The notes beneath the pieces were generated by a model that saw only the letters and a list, made by a program, of their open reading frames with translations, was not told the DNA's origin and did no database searches. Shown here one piece after another: positions 50,665 to 58,787 of a stretch of DNA of 64,000 nt; positions within the stretch are counted from its first letter, which is position 1; each line of letters begins with the position of its first letter. Source of the DNA: Siccirubricoccus phaeus (lineage in GTDB: Bacteria > Pseudomonadota > Alphaproteobacteria > Acetobacterales > Acetobacteraceae); NCBI RefSeq assembly GCF_008360935.1, contig NZ_SRXO01000005.1, positions 314,545 to 378,544 of the forward strand, given 5' to 3'. The translations under genes and the position numbers were made by a program.

Positions 50665-51810
50665 TCATACCATCAGACGCAATATTGCCGCGACATCCTC
50701 AGGACCGCGGACCGGACGCGGATTGGTGGCGATGGGCGGGCCGCCATCCCATTTCGCCGCCAGGGCATCCACCTCCGCCAACCCGATGCCCTGCTCCGCC
50801 AGTGTCGTCGGCAGGCCAAGGCCGCGGATGAAGCGGCGCAGCGCCGCATGGCAGGGGCCGCCGCCGAAGAACGCCGCGACCTCCGCCTGCTGCGCGGCAT
50901 TCACGCTTTCATTCCACTGCATCACCGCCGGCAGGCCGAGGCAGGAGGTGATGCCATGCCCCACCCCCTTCGCCGCGCCGAGGATATAGCCGATGCCATG
51001 GCTGGCCCCGACCGCGACACCCGCCCAGCCGCCCATCACCGAAAGCCACATCGCCTGCTGCGCCCGGCTGCGCGCCGCCACGTCATCCGGTGCCCGATGG
51101 ATCGCCGGCAGCGCCGCGGCCAGCATGGCGAGCGCCTGGCGGGAGACGGCATCGGAAAAGGCCGCGCGTTGCAGGGCGCAGAGCCGCTCCGCCGCATGGT
51201 CCACGGCGCGGATGCCGGAGGAGAGCAGCAGCTCCGCCGGCGTCTCCAGCGTTGCCGCCGGGTCCAGCACCACGGCGCGCGGCACCTGCATCGCCTGGGT
51301 GGAGCGGTATTTGTGGCCCGCCGCCAGATCGGTGAAGCCGGCATGCGGGGCGAATTCGGCGGCGGAAAGCGTGGTCGGCACGGCGACCAGGCGCGGGCTG
51401 GGCTCCACCCTGCCCCAATCGGCGGCGACGGCGCCGCGGGTGCCGGCGCGGGCGATCAGCGTGGCGGCATCCGTGATGTTCTCCCACACCGCGAAACAGG
51501 CCACCTTGGCGCCGTCGATGACGCTGCCGCCGCCGAGCGCCACCACCCGCTCCGCCTCGCTCTCGCGGATCAGCGCGGCGAGGGCCAGCACATCCTCCAC
51601 CGGGGAATGCGCGCGCATCGCGGCAGTCTCCGCCACCAGCTTGGCGCCGATGGCGGCGCGGGCGGCGGCGGCGATGGTGCTCTTCGCCAGGGAGCGGGTG
51701 GTGGCGAGCAGCACCTTCGTGCAGTCGGCCAGCTCCGCCGGCAGCGCCTCCGCCACCGGCGCGTGGCGCACGCGCTGCTGCGCCGGCCAGCTATGCAGAT
51801 CCGTGCTCAT
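50665..51810 (-). CDS. Maleylacetate reductase / iron-containing alcohol dehydrogenase
   Basis: This 381-residue protein has the group III alcohol dehydrogenase fold: VVALGGGSVIDGAKVA as the nucleotide loop, VAVPTTLSAAEFAPHAGF, and the histidine-bearing GVAVGASHGIGYILGAAKGVGHGI. The latter resembles maleylacetate reductases, which convert maleylacetate to 3-oxoadipate in chloro-, nitro- or hydroxyaromatic breakdown. AAGGAG lies before the start. The neighbouring LLM monooxygenase and Bug binding protein fit an aromatic pathway, though no ring-cleavage dioxygenase is seen here. Confidence 0.85.
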   Translation of the reverse strand: MSTDLHSWPAQQRVRHAPVAEALPAELADCTKVLLATTRSLAKSTIAAAARAAIGAKLVAETAAMRAHSPVEDVLALAALIRESEAERVVALGGGSVIDGAKVACFAVWENITDAATLIARAGTRGAVAADWGRVEPSPRLVAVPTTLSAAEFAPHAGFTDLAAGHKYRSTQAMQVPRAVVLDPAATLETPAELLLSSGIRAVDHAAERLCALQRAAFSDAVSRQALAMLAAALPAIHRAPDDVAARSRAQQAMWLSVMGGWAGVAVGASHGIGYILGAAKGVGHGITSCLGLPAVMQWNESVNAAQQAEVAAFFGGGPCHAALRRFIRGLGLPTTLAEQGIGLAEVDALAAKWDGGPPIATNPRPVRGPEDVAAILRLMV

Positions 51811-51885
51811 CCCTGCTCCTTCCAAAATGCTGCGGCAGCCCTGCTGTCGCTGCCCAGTTCTGCCGTTGAACGAGGCACGCTCCAC

Positions 51886-51933
51886 ATGCGCTCGGTCGCG
51901 CCGGAGGCGCGCCTCCGGCGCGATCGAGCGCAT
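51886..51933. repeat. 48-bp near-perfect palindrome
   Basis: The sequence is its own reverse complement over 48 bp apart from one G/T pair, centred at 51909/51910, with a GGCGCGCC-containing centre. It could form a cruciform or be a protein-binding site. Confidence 0.8.
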
Positions 51934-51943
51934 CTCGAGCCCC

Positions 51944-52058
51944 GGCCATGGTCCGGCTTTCGTGTCAAGGACGCGGCCGCGTCGTGCGAACAGCACGCCT
52001 TCGGCGTGGCGCGCGGTGCCGCTGCGCGGCATCCCTGACACGAAACCAGGCCATGGCC
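51944..52058. repeat. Inverted repeat pair around a GC-rich core
   Basis: Arms of about 26 bp, 51944-51970 and 52033-52058, are near-perfect reverse complements (GGCCATGG...TTTCGTGTCA). The core between them has a further GTCGTGC/GCACGCC stem. The whole could fold as one large structured element. Confidence 0.65.
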
Positions 52059-52125
52059 CGCGCGAATGGTCGCCATCGACGCTGTCGAAGGCGCCTGGAA
52101 GCGCCTTCGGTCAGCGCGCCCGGCC

Positions 52126-53112
52126 TCACTCCACCGTCGCGCCGGCGTCGCGCACCACCTGCGCCCAGAAGGGCATCTCCTTCACCACGAAGGCGCCGAA
52201 GGCGGCCGGGCTGGCGCTCGGCAGGGACTGCAGCCCTTCCTGCGCGAAGCGTGCCTTCACCGTCGAATCCCCCAGCACCTCCTGCAGCGCGGCGAACAGC
52301 CGGTCGCGGATAGGCGCCGGCAGCTTCGCCGGGGCGAACATGCCGTACCAGCCGGAGATGTCGAGCGCCGGCAGCCCCTGGGAAGCGGCGCCCGGCACGT
52401 CCGGGATCACCGGCGAGGGCTCCGCGGTCGTCAGCGCCAGCGCGTTCAGCCGCAAGGTGCGGGAATGCGGCAGCACCACCGGCGGCGTGCCGATGATGAT
52501 CTCGATGTCGCCGGCCAGCACCGCGGTCAGCGAGGGCGCGCCGCCGCGGAAGGGCACATGCGTCAGCTCGAGGCCGGTGACGCGGGAGAGCATGGCGCCG
52601 GCCAGGTGGCTCGGCGTGCCGATGCCGGGCGTGCCGTAATTCCAGTGGCCGGGCCGCGCGCGCATCCGCTCCAGCAGCTCGCCGAGCGTCCTGATGCCGC
52701 TCGCCGCGCTGACCGCGATGATGGTCGGCAGGTCGCAGACCTGGGTGATGGGGGTGAAATCGGCGATGGGGTCGAAGCTCAGCCGGCGGAACATGGCCGG
52801 GTTCACCGCATGGCTGAAATTGCCGCCGAGCAGCAGGGTGTAGCCATCCGGCTCGCTGCGGGCGACGTGTTCCGTGGCGATATTGGCGCCGGCGCCGGGA
52901 CGGTTGTCCACCAGGATGGTCTGGCCGAGGCTCTTCTGCAGCGGCTCCGCCAGGGTGCGCGCCAGGAAATCCGCCGAGCCGCCGGGCGGGAAGCCGATGA
53001 CGAGGCGGATGGGCCGCGCTGCCGGCCAGGCCGCGCTTCCCTGGGCCCGCGCCGCCATCGGCGCCAGGCTGGTGGCCAGCAGCGCCCGTCTGCCCAGCCG
53101 CAATCGCGTCAT
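52126..53112 (-). CDS. Tripartite tricarboxylate transporter substrate-binding protein (Bug/TctC family)
   Basis: This 328-residue secreted protein has a signal peptide with a twin-arginine-like RLGRRALLATS start and ALAPMAARAQ cleavage region. Bug hallmarks are PIRLVIGFPPGGSADF, VDNRPGAGANIATEHVARSEPDG and HVPFRGGAPS. It lies upstream of the maleylacetate-reductase-like and LLM genes on the same strand, so it probably captures the aromatic or organic-acid substrate of that pathway. No TctA/TctB permease gene is nearby. It is divergent from an SDR gene 65 bp away. Confidence 0.9.
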   Translation of the reverse strand: MTRLRLGRRALLATSLAPMAARAQGSAAWPAARPIRLVIGFPPGGSADFLARTLAEPLQKSLGQTILVDNRPGAGANIATEHVARSEPDGYTLLLGGNFSHAVNPAMFRRLSFDPIADFTPITQVCDLPTIIAVSAASGIRTLGELLERMRARPGHWNYGTPGIGTPSHLAGAMLSRVTGLELTHVPFRGGAPSLTAVLAGDIEIIIGTPPVVLPHSRTLRLNALALTTAEPSPVIPDVPGAASQGLPALDISGWYGMFAPAKLPAPIRDRLFAALQEVLGDSTVKARFAQEGLQSLPSASPAAFGAFVVKEMPFWAQVVRDAGATVE

Positions 53113-53177
53113 CGCTCCCTCCCGGTCTTGTCCTGCCCTATGCTGCCCGGGAAGCCAGGAAAGCGGGAGGGGGCGAA

Positions 53178-53915
53178 ATGGCCGGTCGGAAAGTGCTGCT
53201 GGTGACGGGCGGCGGGCGCGGCATCGGCGCTGCGGTGGTGAGGCTGGCGGCGGGGCGGGGCTGGGATGTCGCCTTCACCTATGCCGGCAATGCGGCGCGG
53301 GCGGCGGAAACCGCGGCGGCGGCCCAGGCGGCGGGGGCGGAGGTGCTGGCGCTGCAGGCCGATGTCGGCGCGCCGGCAGCGGTGGCGGCCAGCTTCGCCG
53401 CGCTGCGCCAGCGCTTCGGCCGGCTGGACGGCCTCGTCAACAATGCCGGCATCACCGGCCCCAAGGCGCTGCTGCGCGACAGCACCGACGCCATCTGGGA
53501 GCAGGTGCTGCGCACCAATGTCGTCGGCCTGGCCGCCTGCTGCCGGGAAGCGCTGGCGCTGCTGCCGAAGGGCGGTGCCATCGTGAACGTCTCCTCCCGC
53601 GCCTCGGAGATCGGCGGGGCCGGGGAGTGGATCCACTACGCCGCCAGCAAGGGCGCGGTAGATACGCTGACCATCGGCCTGGCGCGCGAGGTGGGGGCGC
53701 AGGGCATCCGCGTGAACGCGGTGAATCCCGGGCTGATCGACACGGAGCTGCACGCCGCGGCGGGCATGCCGGACCGGGTGGCGCGGCTTTCGGCCGGCGT
53801 GCCCATGGGCCGCGGCGGCACGGCGGAGGAGGTGGCGGAGACGGTGCTCTGGCTGCTCTCCGACGCCGCCAGCTATGTCAACGGTGCCCTGGTGCCGGTG
53901 GGCGGCGGGCGCTGA
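53178..53915 (+). CDS. SDR family oxidoreductase
   Basis: This 245-residue classical SDR has TGGGRGIGAAVV as cofactor loop, NNAGITG, NVSSRAS with the catalytic serine, and YAASK. The C-terminus ends SYVNGALVPVGGGR, typical of the FabG-like group. A GGGAGG site precedes the start. It should act on a carbonyl or hydroxyl substrate with NAD(P). Its divergence from the Bug gene suggests a place in organic-acid catabolism, though FabG-like activity cannot be excluded. Confidence 0.9.
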   Translation: MAGRKVLLVTGGGRGIGAAVVRLAAGRGWDVAFTYAGNAARAAETAAAAQAAGAEVLALQADVGAPAAVAASFAALRQRFGRLDGLVNNAGITGPKALLRDSTDAIWEQVLRTNVVGLAACCREALALLPKGGAIVNVSSRASEIGGAGEWIHYAASKGAVDTLTIGLAREVGAQGIRVNAVNPGLIDTELHAAAGMPDRVARLSAGVPMGRGGTAEEVAETVLWLLSDAASYVNGALVPVGGGR

Positions 53916-54226
53916 GTGGGACAGGCCCGTACCCCTTCTCCCCACCGCCGCGCGGGAGGGAGTCGCCCCCTCCCCCGCTGGCGGGGGAGGGCTGGGGTGG
54001 GGGTGGAACCGCGTGCCGATGGCGGGGGTGGAACCGCATGCCGGTTGCCGGCATGGCGCGCTGCATCGGTGCCGGTGATCGGCGGAGCCGCGGCGGATGC
54101 GGCCGCGCCGGAGGAGGCCGGCGCCAGGACTCCGACGCCCTGGCCCGCGCCGCCTGTCATCCGGACGCGGCTGCGCCGCTTCAGCCCGTGCGAGGCGCCG
54201 CCTGCCCGGCGCCGCCGTGGGGAACG
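53916..54226. other. Gene-free spacer between convergent SDR genes
   Basis: This 311-bp gap contains CCCCCGCTGGCGGGGG at about 53966-53981, the palindrome shared with 23745-23760, followed by GGGGGTGGAACCGC units. The palindrome could serve as a terminator. No gene is seen. Confidence 0.5.
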
Positions 54227-54997
54227 CTATACGTGCTGCCCGCCATTGATGTGCAGCTCCGCCCCATTCACGTAGCTGCTGGCCTCGGTGCAGAGGAAGT
54301 AGATCGCCTGCGCCACCTCGGCCGGCTTGCCCAGGCGGCGCATCGGGATCTGCTCCTCGACGATCTTCTCCGTCCCGGGCGAGAGGATGGAGGTATCGAT
54401 CTCGCCCGGCGAGATCGCGTTCACCCTGATGCCGAGCGGCGCGAAATCCGCCGCCATCTCCCGCGTCAGCCCCGCCAGGGCGGATTTGGAGGTGGCATAG
54501 GCCGCGCCGGCGAAGGGATGCACCCGGCTGCCGGCGATGGAGGTGACGTTCACCACCGCGCCCCGCGCCCGCTGCAGCTCCTCCACCAGCCCGCGCGCCA
54601 GCAGGATGGGGGCGAAGAAATTCACCTGGAAGACGCGCTGCCAATCCTCGAGCGGCGTGTCGATGGTGCCCATGCGGGCGCCGCCCGCGCCTTTCGGCGA
54701 GATGCCGGCATTGTTCACCAGCGCATCCAGCCGGCCGCCCTCCGGCGCCAGCCGCGCCTTGATCTCGGGGATCGCGGCCGCCGTCTGGGCCGGGTCGCCC
54801 AGATCGAGCTGGAGGTGGTCCTCCGGCCCCATCTCCCAGGGGCATTGCTCCGGGAAGGGGTGGCGGGAGACGGTGATGACCCGCCAGCCGGCGGCAGAGA
54901 AGCGCTTCACCGTCGCATGGCCGATGCCGCGGGAGGCGCCGGTCAGCAGCAAGGTGCGGCGGGGGCCACGATTGGTCGGGCGGGGGCGATCGGACAT
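54227..54997 (-). CDS. SDR family oxidoreductase
   Basis: This 256-residue classical SDR has TGASRGIGHATV, a conserved NNAGIS, NVTSIAGS and catalytic YATSK. An SYVNGAELHINGGQHV end is typical. It is convergent with the SDR gene at 53178-53915 and differs enough to be a distinct enzyme. It lies 32 bp downstream of the class-III aminotransferase gene on the same strand, so the two are probably one transcript and act in one pathway. Substrate unknown. Confidence 0.88.
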   Translation of the reverse strand: MSDRPRPTNRGPRRTLLLTGASRGIGHATVKRFSAAGWRVITVSRHPFPEQCPWEMGPEDHLQLDLGDPAQTAAAIPEIKARLAPEGGRLDALVNNAGISPKGAGGARMGTIDTPLEDWQRVFQVNFFAPILLARGLVEELQRARGAVVNVTSIAGSRVHPFAGAAYATSKSALAGLTREMAADFAPLGIRVNAISPGEIDTSILSPGTEKIVEEQIPMRRLGKPAEVAQAIYFLCTEASSYVNGAELHINGGQHV

Positions 54998-55029
54998 GGC
55001 GGCAGCCTAGCACCCCCGCATGGCATGCG

Positions 55030-56361
55030 TCATGCGCCGCCGAGCAGGGGCTTCCGGGCCGCGACGAATTCCTCGACCGCGGCCACGTAGCGGGCGCAAT
55101 CGGCATCGGTCACGGGCAGGGAGAGCGCCGCCATGCCCCGCCGCGCCAAATAGAGGCCGGCCGCCAGCATGTCGAAGAAGAACAACTCTCGGAGTTTGTC
55201 CTCGGCCGGGCTGGGCTTGTAGGGGCCGGTGATCGGGTTGGTGCGGAAATGCACATTCACCATGGAGCCGAGGCCGGTGAACTGCATGGCGACCCCCGCC
55301 CGCTGCACCACCCCGTTCAGCGCCAGGCGCAGCGCCTCGCCGCGGGCCCAGAGCGCCTCGGCCGCCGCGGGGGTGAAGATCTCGCCCATCGCCACGCAGC
55401 CCGCGGCCATGGACCAGACATTGTTGTTGAAGGTGCCGGCATGCGGCAGGGTGCCGGGCCTGTGGCCGTCAAATACGGACATAATGTCCCGCCGGCCGCC
55501 GAAGGCGCCGAAGCTCATGCCGCCCGCCATGTATTTGCCGAGGGTGGTCAGGTCCGGGATGACGCCATGCCGCGCCTGCAGCCCGCCGGCGGAATGGCGG
55601 CTGGTCATCACCTCGTCGAATATGAGCACGGCGCCGGTCTTGTTCGTCGCGTCGCGCAGCGCCTGGAGGAATTCCCGCCTCGCCGGGATGCAGCCGCCGG
55701 AGCCCAGCATTGGCTCCACCAGCACGGCGGCAAGCTGGTCGCCTTCGGCCAGGATGTCCCGCGTCGCCGCTTCCGGGTCGTTGTAGTCGGTGAAGGCGAG
55801 GGGGATCGGCACGTTCACCGGATTCTTCTCGCTGGCAAACGTCAGCACGCCGCCATGGTAGCCGCCGCGCATCACCATGGTCTTCACCCGCCCGGTGAAG
55901 CCGCGGGCGGCGGCGAGCGCCATCAGGTTGGCCTCGGTGCCGCTATTGGTGAAGCGCACCAGCTCGACGGAGGGGAAGCGGCCGGCGATCAGCGCGGCGA
56001 GCTGCGCCTCCTTCTCCCCCACCGCGGCCAGGTTGATGCCGCGGTCCAGCGCGCCCTTCACCGCGTCCAGGATGCGCTTCTCCGAATGGCCGAACAGGCC
56101 GGCGGTGTATTCGCCCAGCAGGTCCAGGTATTCGCGGCCATCGGCGTCCCAGAGCCGGCAGCCCTCGCCGCGGACCATGGCGGTGGGGAAGGGGGTGTAG
56201 AACAGCACGGTGCGGGTATTGCCGCCCGGCATCACCTCCCGCGCCTTCTCGTGGATGGCGGCGCTCTTCGGCCGGGCCCTGGTGTAGGCCTCATGCGCCT
56301 CGGCCAGGGCGGCGTCGAGGTCGCTGTTGCGGAGCGGCGGCGGCTGGTCGAGCGGGCTCAT
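55030..56361 (-). CDS. Class-III aminotransferase (glutamate-1-semialdehyde aminomutase-like)
   Basis: This 443-residue PLP enzyme has VMPGGNTRTVLFY, a FTNSGTEANLMALAAAR phosphate-binding region, LIFDEVMTSR with the PLP-ring aspartate, and the Schiff-base lysine in LTTLGKYMAGG. It is close to the HemL-like subgroup, but its catabolic setting makes a pathway aminotransferase or aminomutase more likely than tetrapyrrole synthesis. The ATG at 56361 has GGGAG about 8 bases upstream; a GTG one codon earlier is also possible. It probably shares a transcript with the following SDR gene. Confidence 0.85.
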   Translation of the reverse strand: MSPLDQPPPLRNSDLDAALAEAHEAYTRARPKSAAIHEKAREVMPGGNTRTVLFYTPFPTAMVRGEGCRLWDADGREYLDLLGEYTAGLFGHSEKRILDAVKGALDRGINLAAVGEKEAQLAALIAGRFPSVELVRFTNSGTEANLMALAAARGFTGRVKTMVMRGGYHGGVLTFASEKNPVNVPIPLAFTDYNDPEAATRDILAEGDQLAAVLVEPMLGSGGCIPARREFLQALRDATNKTGAVLIFDEVMTSRHSAGGLQARHGVIPDLTTLGKYMAGGMSFGAFGGRRDIMSVFDGHRPGTLPHAGTFNNNVWSMAAGCVAMGEIFTPAAAEALWARGEALRLALNGVVQRAGVAMQFTGLGSMVNVHFRTNPITGPYKPSPAEDKLRELFFFDMLAAGLYLARRGMAALSLPVTDADCARYVAAVEEFVAARKPLLGGA

Positions 56362-56447
56362 CACGGGTCTCCCGGGGTTGGCCGTAGCTTGCGCCCAGAC
56401 GCCGCCGCGTCAACCGCCTCGCTCCCTTCCGCTCCGCGCTTCGCGGG

Positions 56448-56507
56448 GGAAGGTCGGGGGTGGGCGCGGGGCCCGGGTCGCCCGCCACGCCGCACCCCCG
56501 ACCTTCC
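56448..56507. repeat. Inverted repeat between divergent genes
   Basis: Perfect 15-bp arms, 56448-56462 and 56493-56507 (GGAAGGTCGGGGGTG and its complement), are separated by 30 nt. They lie between the divergent aminotransferase and Bug genes. A regulator site or a mobile palindromic element are both possible. Confidence 0.6.
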
Positions 56508-56638
56508 TCCGCAAGGCGAGGGAGGGAGAAAGCCGCCATGCCGGCCGCCCCTTCTCCACAGGCCGGGGAGGGAGGACGTTGCCACGGCCGCCGCCACCCC
56601 ATAGCCTCATCGGCAACGATCAATCGGGATGGAACGTC

Positions 56639-57604
56639 ATGCCGCACGCCTCGCGCCGCGCCCTGCTGGCCGGCCTGCCCGCCGCCCTGGCCCTGCCCGG
56701 CACCGCCCGCGCCGCCTGGCCGGACCGGCCGATCCGCGTCATCGTCACCTTCCCGCCCGGCACCCAGACGGACATCCTCACCCGGCTCTATACCGCGCAG
56801 CTCTCGGAGCGGCTGGGCCAGCCGATCGTCATCGAGAACCGTGGCGGCGGGCAGGGGCAGATCGGCATCCGCGCCGCCCTCTCTGCTCCGGCCGATGGCT
56901 ACACGCTGGTGATGGTCGGCGTCTCCACCGGCGCCAGCGCGCCGCACATGATCAAGGGCCTCTCCTACGACCCGGTGCGGGACCTGCTGCCCGTCGCCCT
57001 GATCGCCGAGGCGCCCTACCTGCTGGTCTGCGACCCCCGCCTGCCGGTGCGGAGCCTGGCGGAGCTGATCGCCTATGCCAAGGCGCGGCCGGGCCAGCTC
57101 AATTTCGGCCATGGCGCGCCCAGCCGGCAGATCGTCGGCGCCATGATGGCGCATATGGCCGGGCTGGAGGTGGCGGAGATCTCCTATCGCGGCCAGCCGG
57201 AGGCGCTGAACGACACCGCCCTCGGCCGCCTCAGCTACACCTTCTCCGACCTTGGCGATGCCCTGGTCTGGGCGCGGGAGGGGCGGGTGCGGGCGCTCGC
57301 CGTCTCCACCGCCGAGCGCTCCTCCCTGGCGCCGGAGATCCCGAGCGTGGCGGAGACCCTGCCGGGCTTCGGCCTCTCCGTCTGGTTCATGCTGGCCGGC
57401 CCCATGGGCGTGCCGCCCGAGGTGGTGCAGCGGCTGAACACCGAGATCGGCAAGGTGCTGGCCGAGCCCGACCTGCAGGCGAAGCTCGCCACCCAGGGGC
57501 TTGGCGTGCGGCAGGAGGATCCGGCGCGGCTGCGCACCTTCCTCGCCGCCGAGGTGGAGAATTGGGGCCGCGTGGTGAAGACCCTCGGCATCGAGCCGCA
57601 ATAG
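56639..57604 (+). CDS. Tripartite tricarboxylate transporter substrate-binding protein (Bug/TctC family)
   Basis: This 321-residue secreted protein has a signal peptide (MPHASRRALLAGLPAALALP) and Bug motifs WPDRPIRVIVTFPPGTQTD, ENRGGGQGQIGIRAALSAPADG and ISYRGQPEAL. It lies just upstream of the flavin/Fe-S dehydrogenase genes on the same strand and probably captures their substrate or its precursor. The divergent aminotransferase suggests an amino-acid-like compound. TctA/TctB genes are absent. Confidence 0.9.
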   Translation: MPHASRRALLAGLPAALALPGTARAAWPDRPIRVIVTFPPGTQTDILTRLYTAQLSERLGQPIVIENRGGGQGQIGIRAALSAPADGYTLVMVGVSTGASAPHMIKGLSYDPVRDLLPVALIAEAPYLLVCDPRLPVRSLAELIAYAKARPGQLNFGHGAPSRQIVGAMMAHMAGLEVAEISYRGQPEALNDTALGRLSYTFSDLGDALVWAREGRVRALAVSTAERSSLAPEIPSVAETLPGFGLSVWFMLAGPMGVPPEVVQRLNTEIGKVLAEPDLQAKLATQGLGVRQEDPARLRTFLAAEVENWGRVVKTLGIEPQ

Positions 57605-57656
57605 GCGGCGCCCCGCCGGGAAGGCCCGGTTGACGCCGCCCGCCCCGCAGCCTCCC

Positions 57657-58787
57657 ATGCGCCGGATGCAGAGCGACTCCTTCGACGCCATCGTCATCGG
57701 CGGCGGGCTGGTGGGCGCCGCCATCGCCTGGGGGCTGCAGCGCCAGGGGCTGGCGACCGTGCTGCTGGATGAGGGCGATGTGGCCTACCGCGCCTCCCGG
57801 GGCAATTTCGGCCTGGTCTGGGTGCAGTCCAAGGGGCTGGGCGCGCCCTGGTACCAGCGCTGGACCCGCACCTCGGCCGGGGCCTGGCCCGGGCTGGCGG
57901 CGGAACTGGCCGAGCGCACCGGGGCGGATATCGGCCTGGCGCAGCCCGGCGGCGTGCATCTCTGCCTCTCCGAGGCCGAGTTCGAGGCGCGCGCCGCCCG
58001 CATGGCGCGGATGCGGGCGGAGGCCGGCAATGCCGGCTTCGACTACCGCATGCTCCGGGCGGCGGAGCTGCGGGACATGCTGCCGGGCCTCGGCCCCAGC
58101 GTCACCGGCGCCTCCTGGACCCCTTATGACGGCCACGCCAATCCCCTGCGCCTGCTGCACGCGCTGCACCGCGCCTTCGTGGAGGCCGGCGGCGCCTATG
58201 TGCCGGAGGCGAAGGTGACGGAGGGCCAGGCAGCGCCGCATGATTTCGCGGTGGCGGCGGGCGGGCGGCGCTTCGCCGCGCCGCGCGTGGTGCTGGCCGC
58301 CGGCCTCGGCAATGCCGAGCTGGCGCCGCTCTTCGGCCTTGCCGCCCCGGTCCGCCCGCAGCGCGGCCAGGTGCTGGTGACGGAGCGCGCGGCGGCGCTG
58401 CTGCCGATGCCCGTCACCACCATCCGCCAGACCCAGGAAGGCAGCCTGATGCTGGGCGACAGCATGGAGGAGGTCGGCTTCGACCTCCGCCAGAAGCCCG
58501 AGGTGATGCGGGAGATCGCCCGCCGCGCCGTGCTCTCCTTCCCCTGGATCGGCGGGCTGAACATCGTCCGCGCCTGGTCGGCGCTGCGCGTCATGGCGCC
58601 GGATGGGCTGCCGATCTATGACCAGTCGGCCCGCTACCCGGGCGCCTTCACCGCCAATTGCCATAGCGGTGTGACCCTGGCGGGGGCGCATGCGCATCTG
58701 CTGGCGCCGATGATCGCCGCCGGCGCGCTGGACCCGGCGCTGGAGCCCTTCACCGCCGGGAGGTTCGATGTTCGCGCTGCGTCCTGA
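57657..58787 (+). CDS. DadA/HcnC-like FAD-dependent oxidoreductase (dehydrogenase beta subunit)
   Basis: This 376-residue flavoprotein begins with the dinucleotide fold DAIVIGGGLVGAAIAWGL and a GNFGLVWVQSKG loop. The C-terminal part has RPQRGQVLVTE, IRQTQEGSLMLGDS and a GVTLAGAHAHLLAP end. It matches the DAO-type subunit of three-subunit opine, octopine or D-hydroxyproline dehydrogenases. The ATG at 57657 is used; a TTG at 57630 has a better ribosome site (GGGAAGG). Its stop lies 20 bp inside the next gene, so the subunits are coupled. Confidence 0.85.
   Translation: MRRMQSDSFDAIVIGGGLVGAAIAWGLQRQGLATVLLDEGDVAYRASRGNFGLVWVQSKGLGAPWYQRWTRTSAGAWPGLAAELAERTGADIGLAQPGGVHLCLSEAEFEARAARMARMRAEAGNAGFDYRMLRAAELRDMLPGLGPSVTGASWTPYDGHANPLRLLHALHRAFVEAGGAYVPEAKVTEGQAAPHDFAVAAGGRRFAAPRVVLAAGLGNAELAPLFGLAAPVRPQRGQVLVTERAAALLPMPVTTIRQTQEGSLMLGDSMEEVGFDLRQKPEVMREIARRAVLSFPWIGGLNIVRAWSALRVMAPDGLPIYDQSARYPGAFTANCHSGVTLAGAHAHLLAPMIAAGALDPALEPFTAGRFDVRAAS

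Larger units (their letters stand above)
51811..52125. other. Gene-free spacer rich in inverted repeats
   Basis: This 315-bp space holds a 48-bp palindrome and a longer inverted pair, listed separately, plus a short GAAGGCGC/GCGCCTTC hairpin at 52087-52108. No gene is seen. Confidence 0.6.

Noticed and set aside
55030..56361. Glutamate-1-semialdehyde aminomutase for haem synthesis (hemL)
   Set aside because: Alphaproteobacteria normally use the ALA synthase route, and the gene sits with catabolic SDR and transport genes. HemL-like describes similarity, not role.
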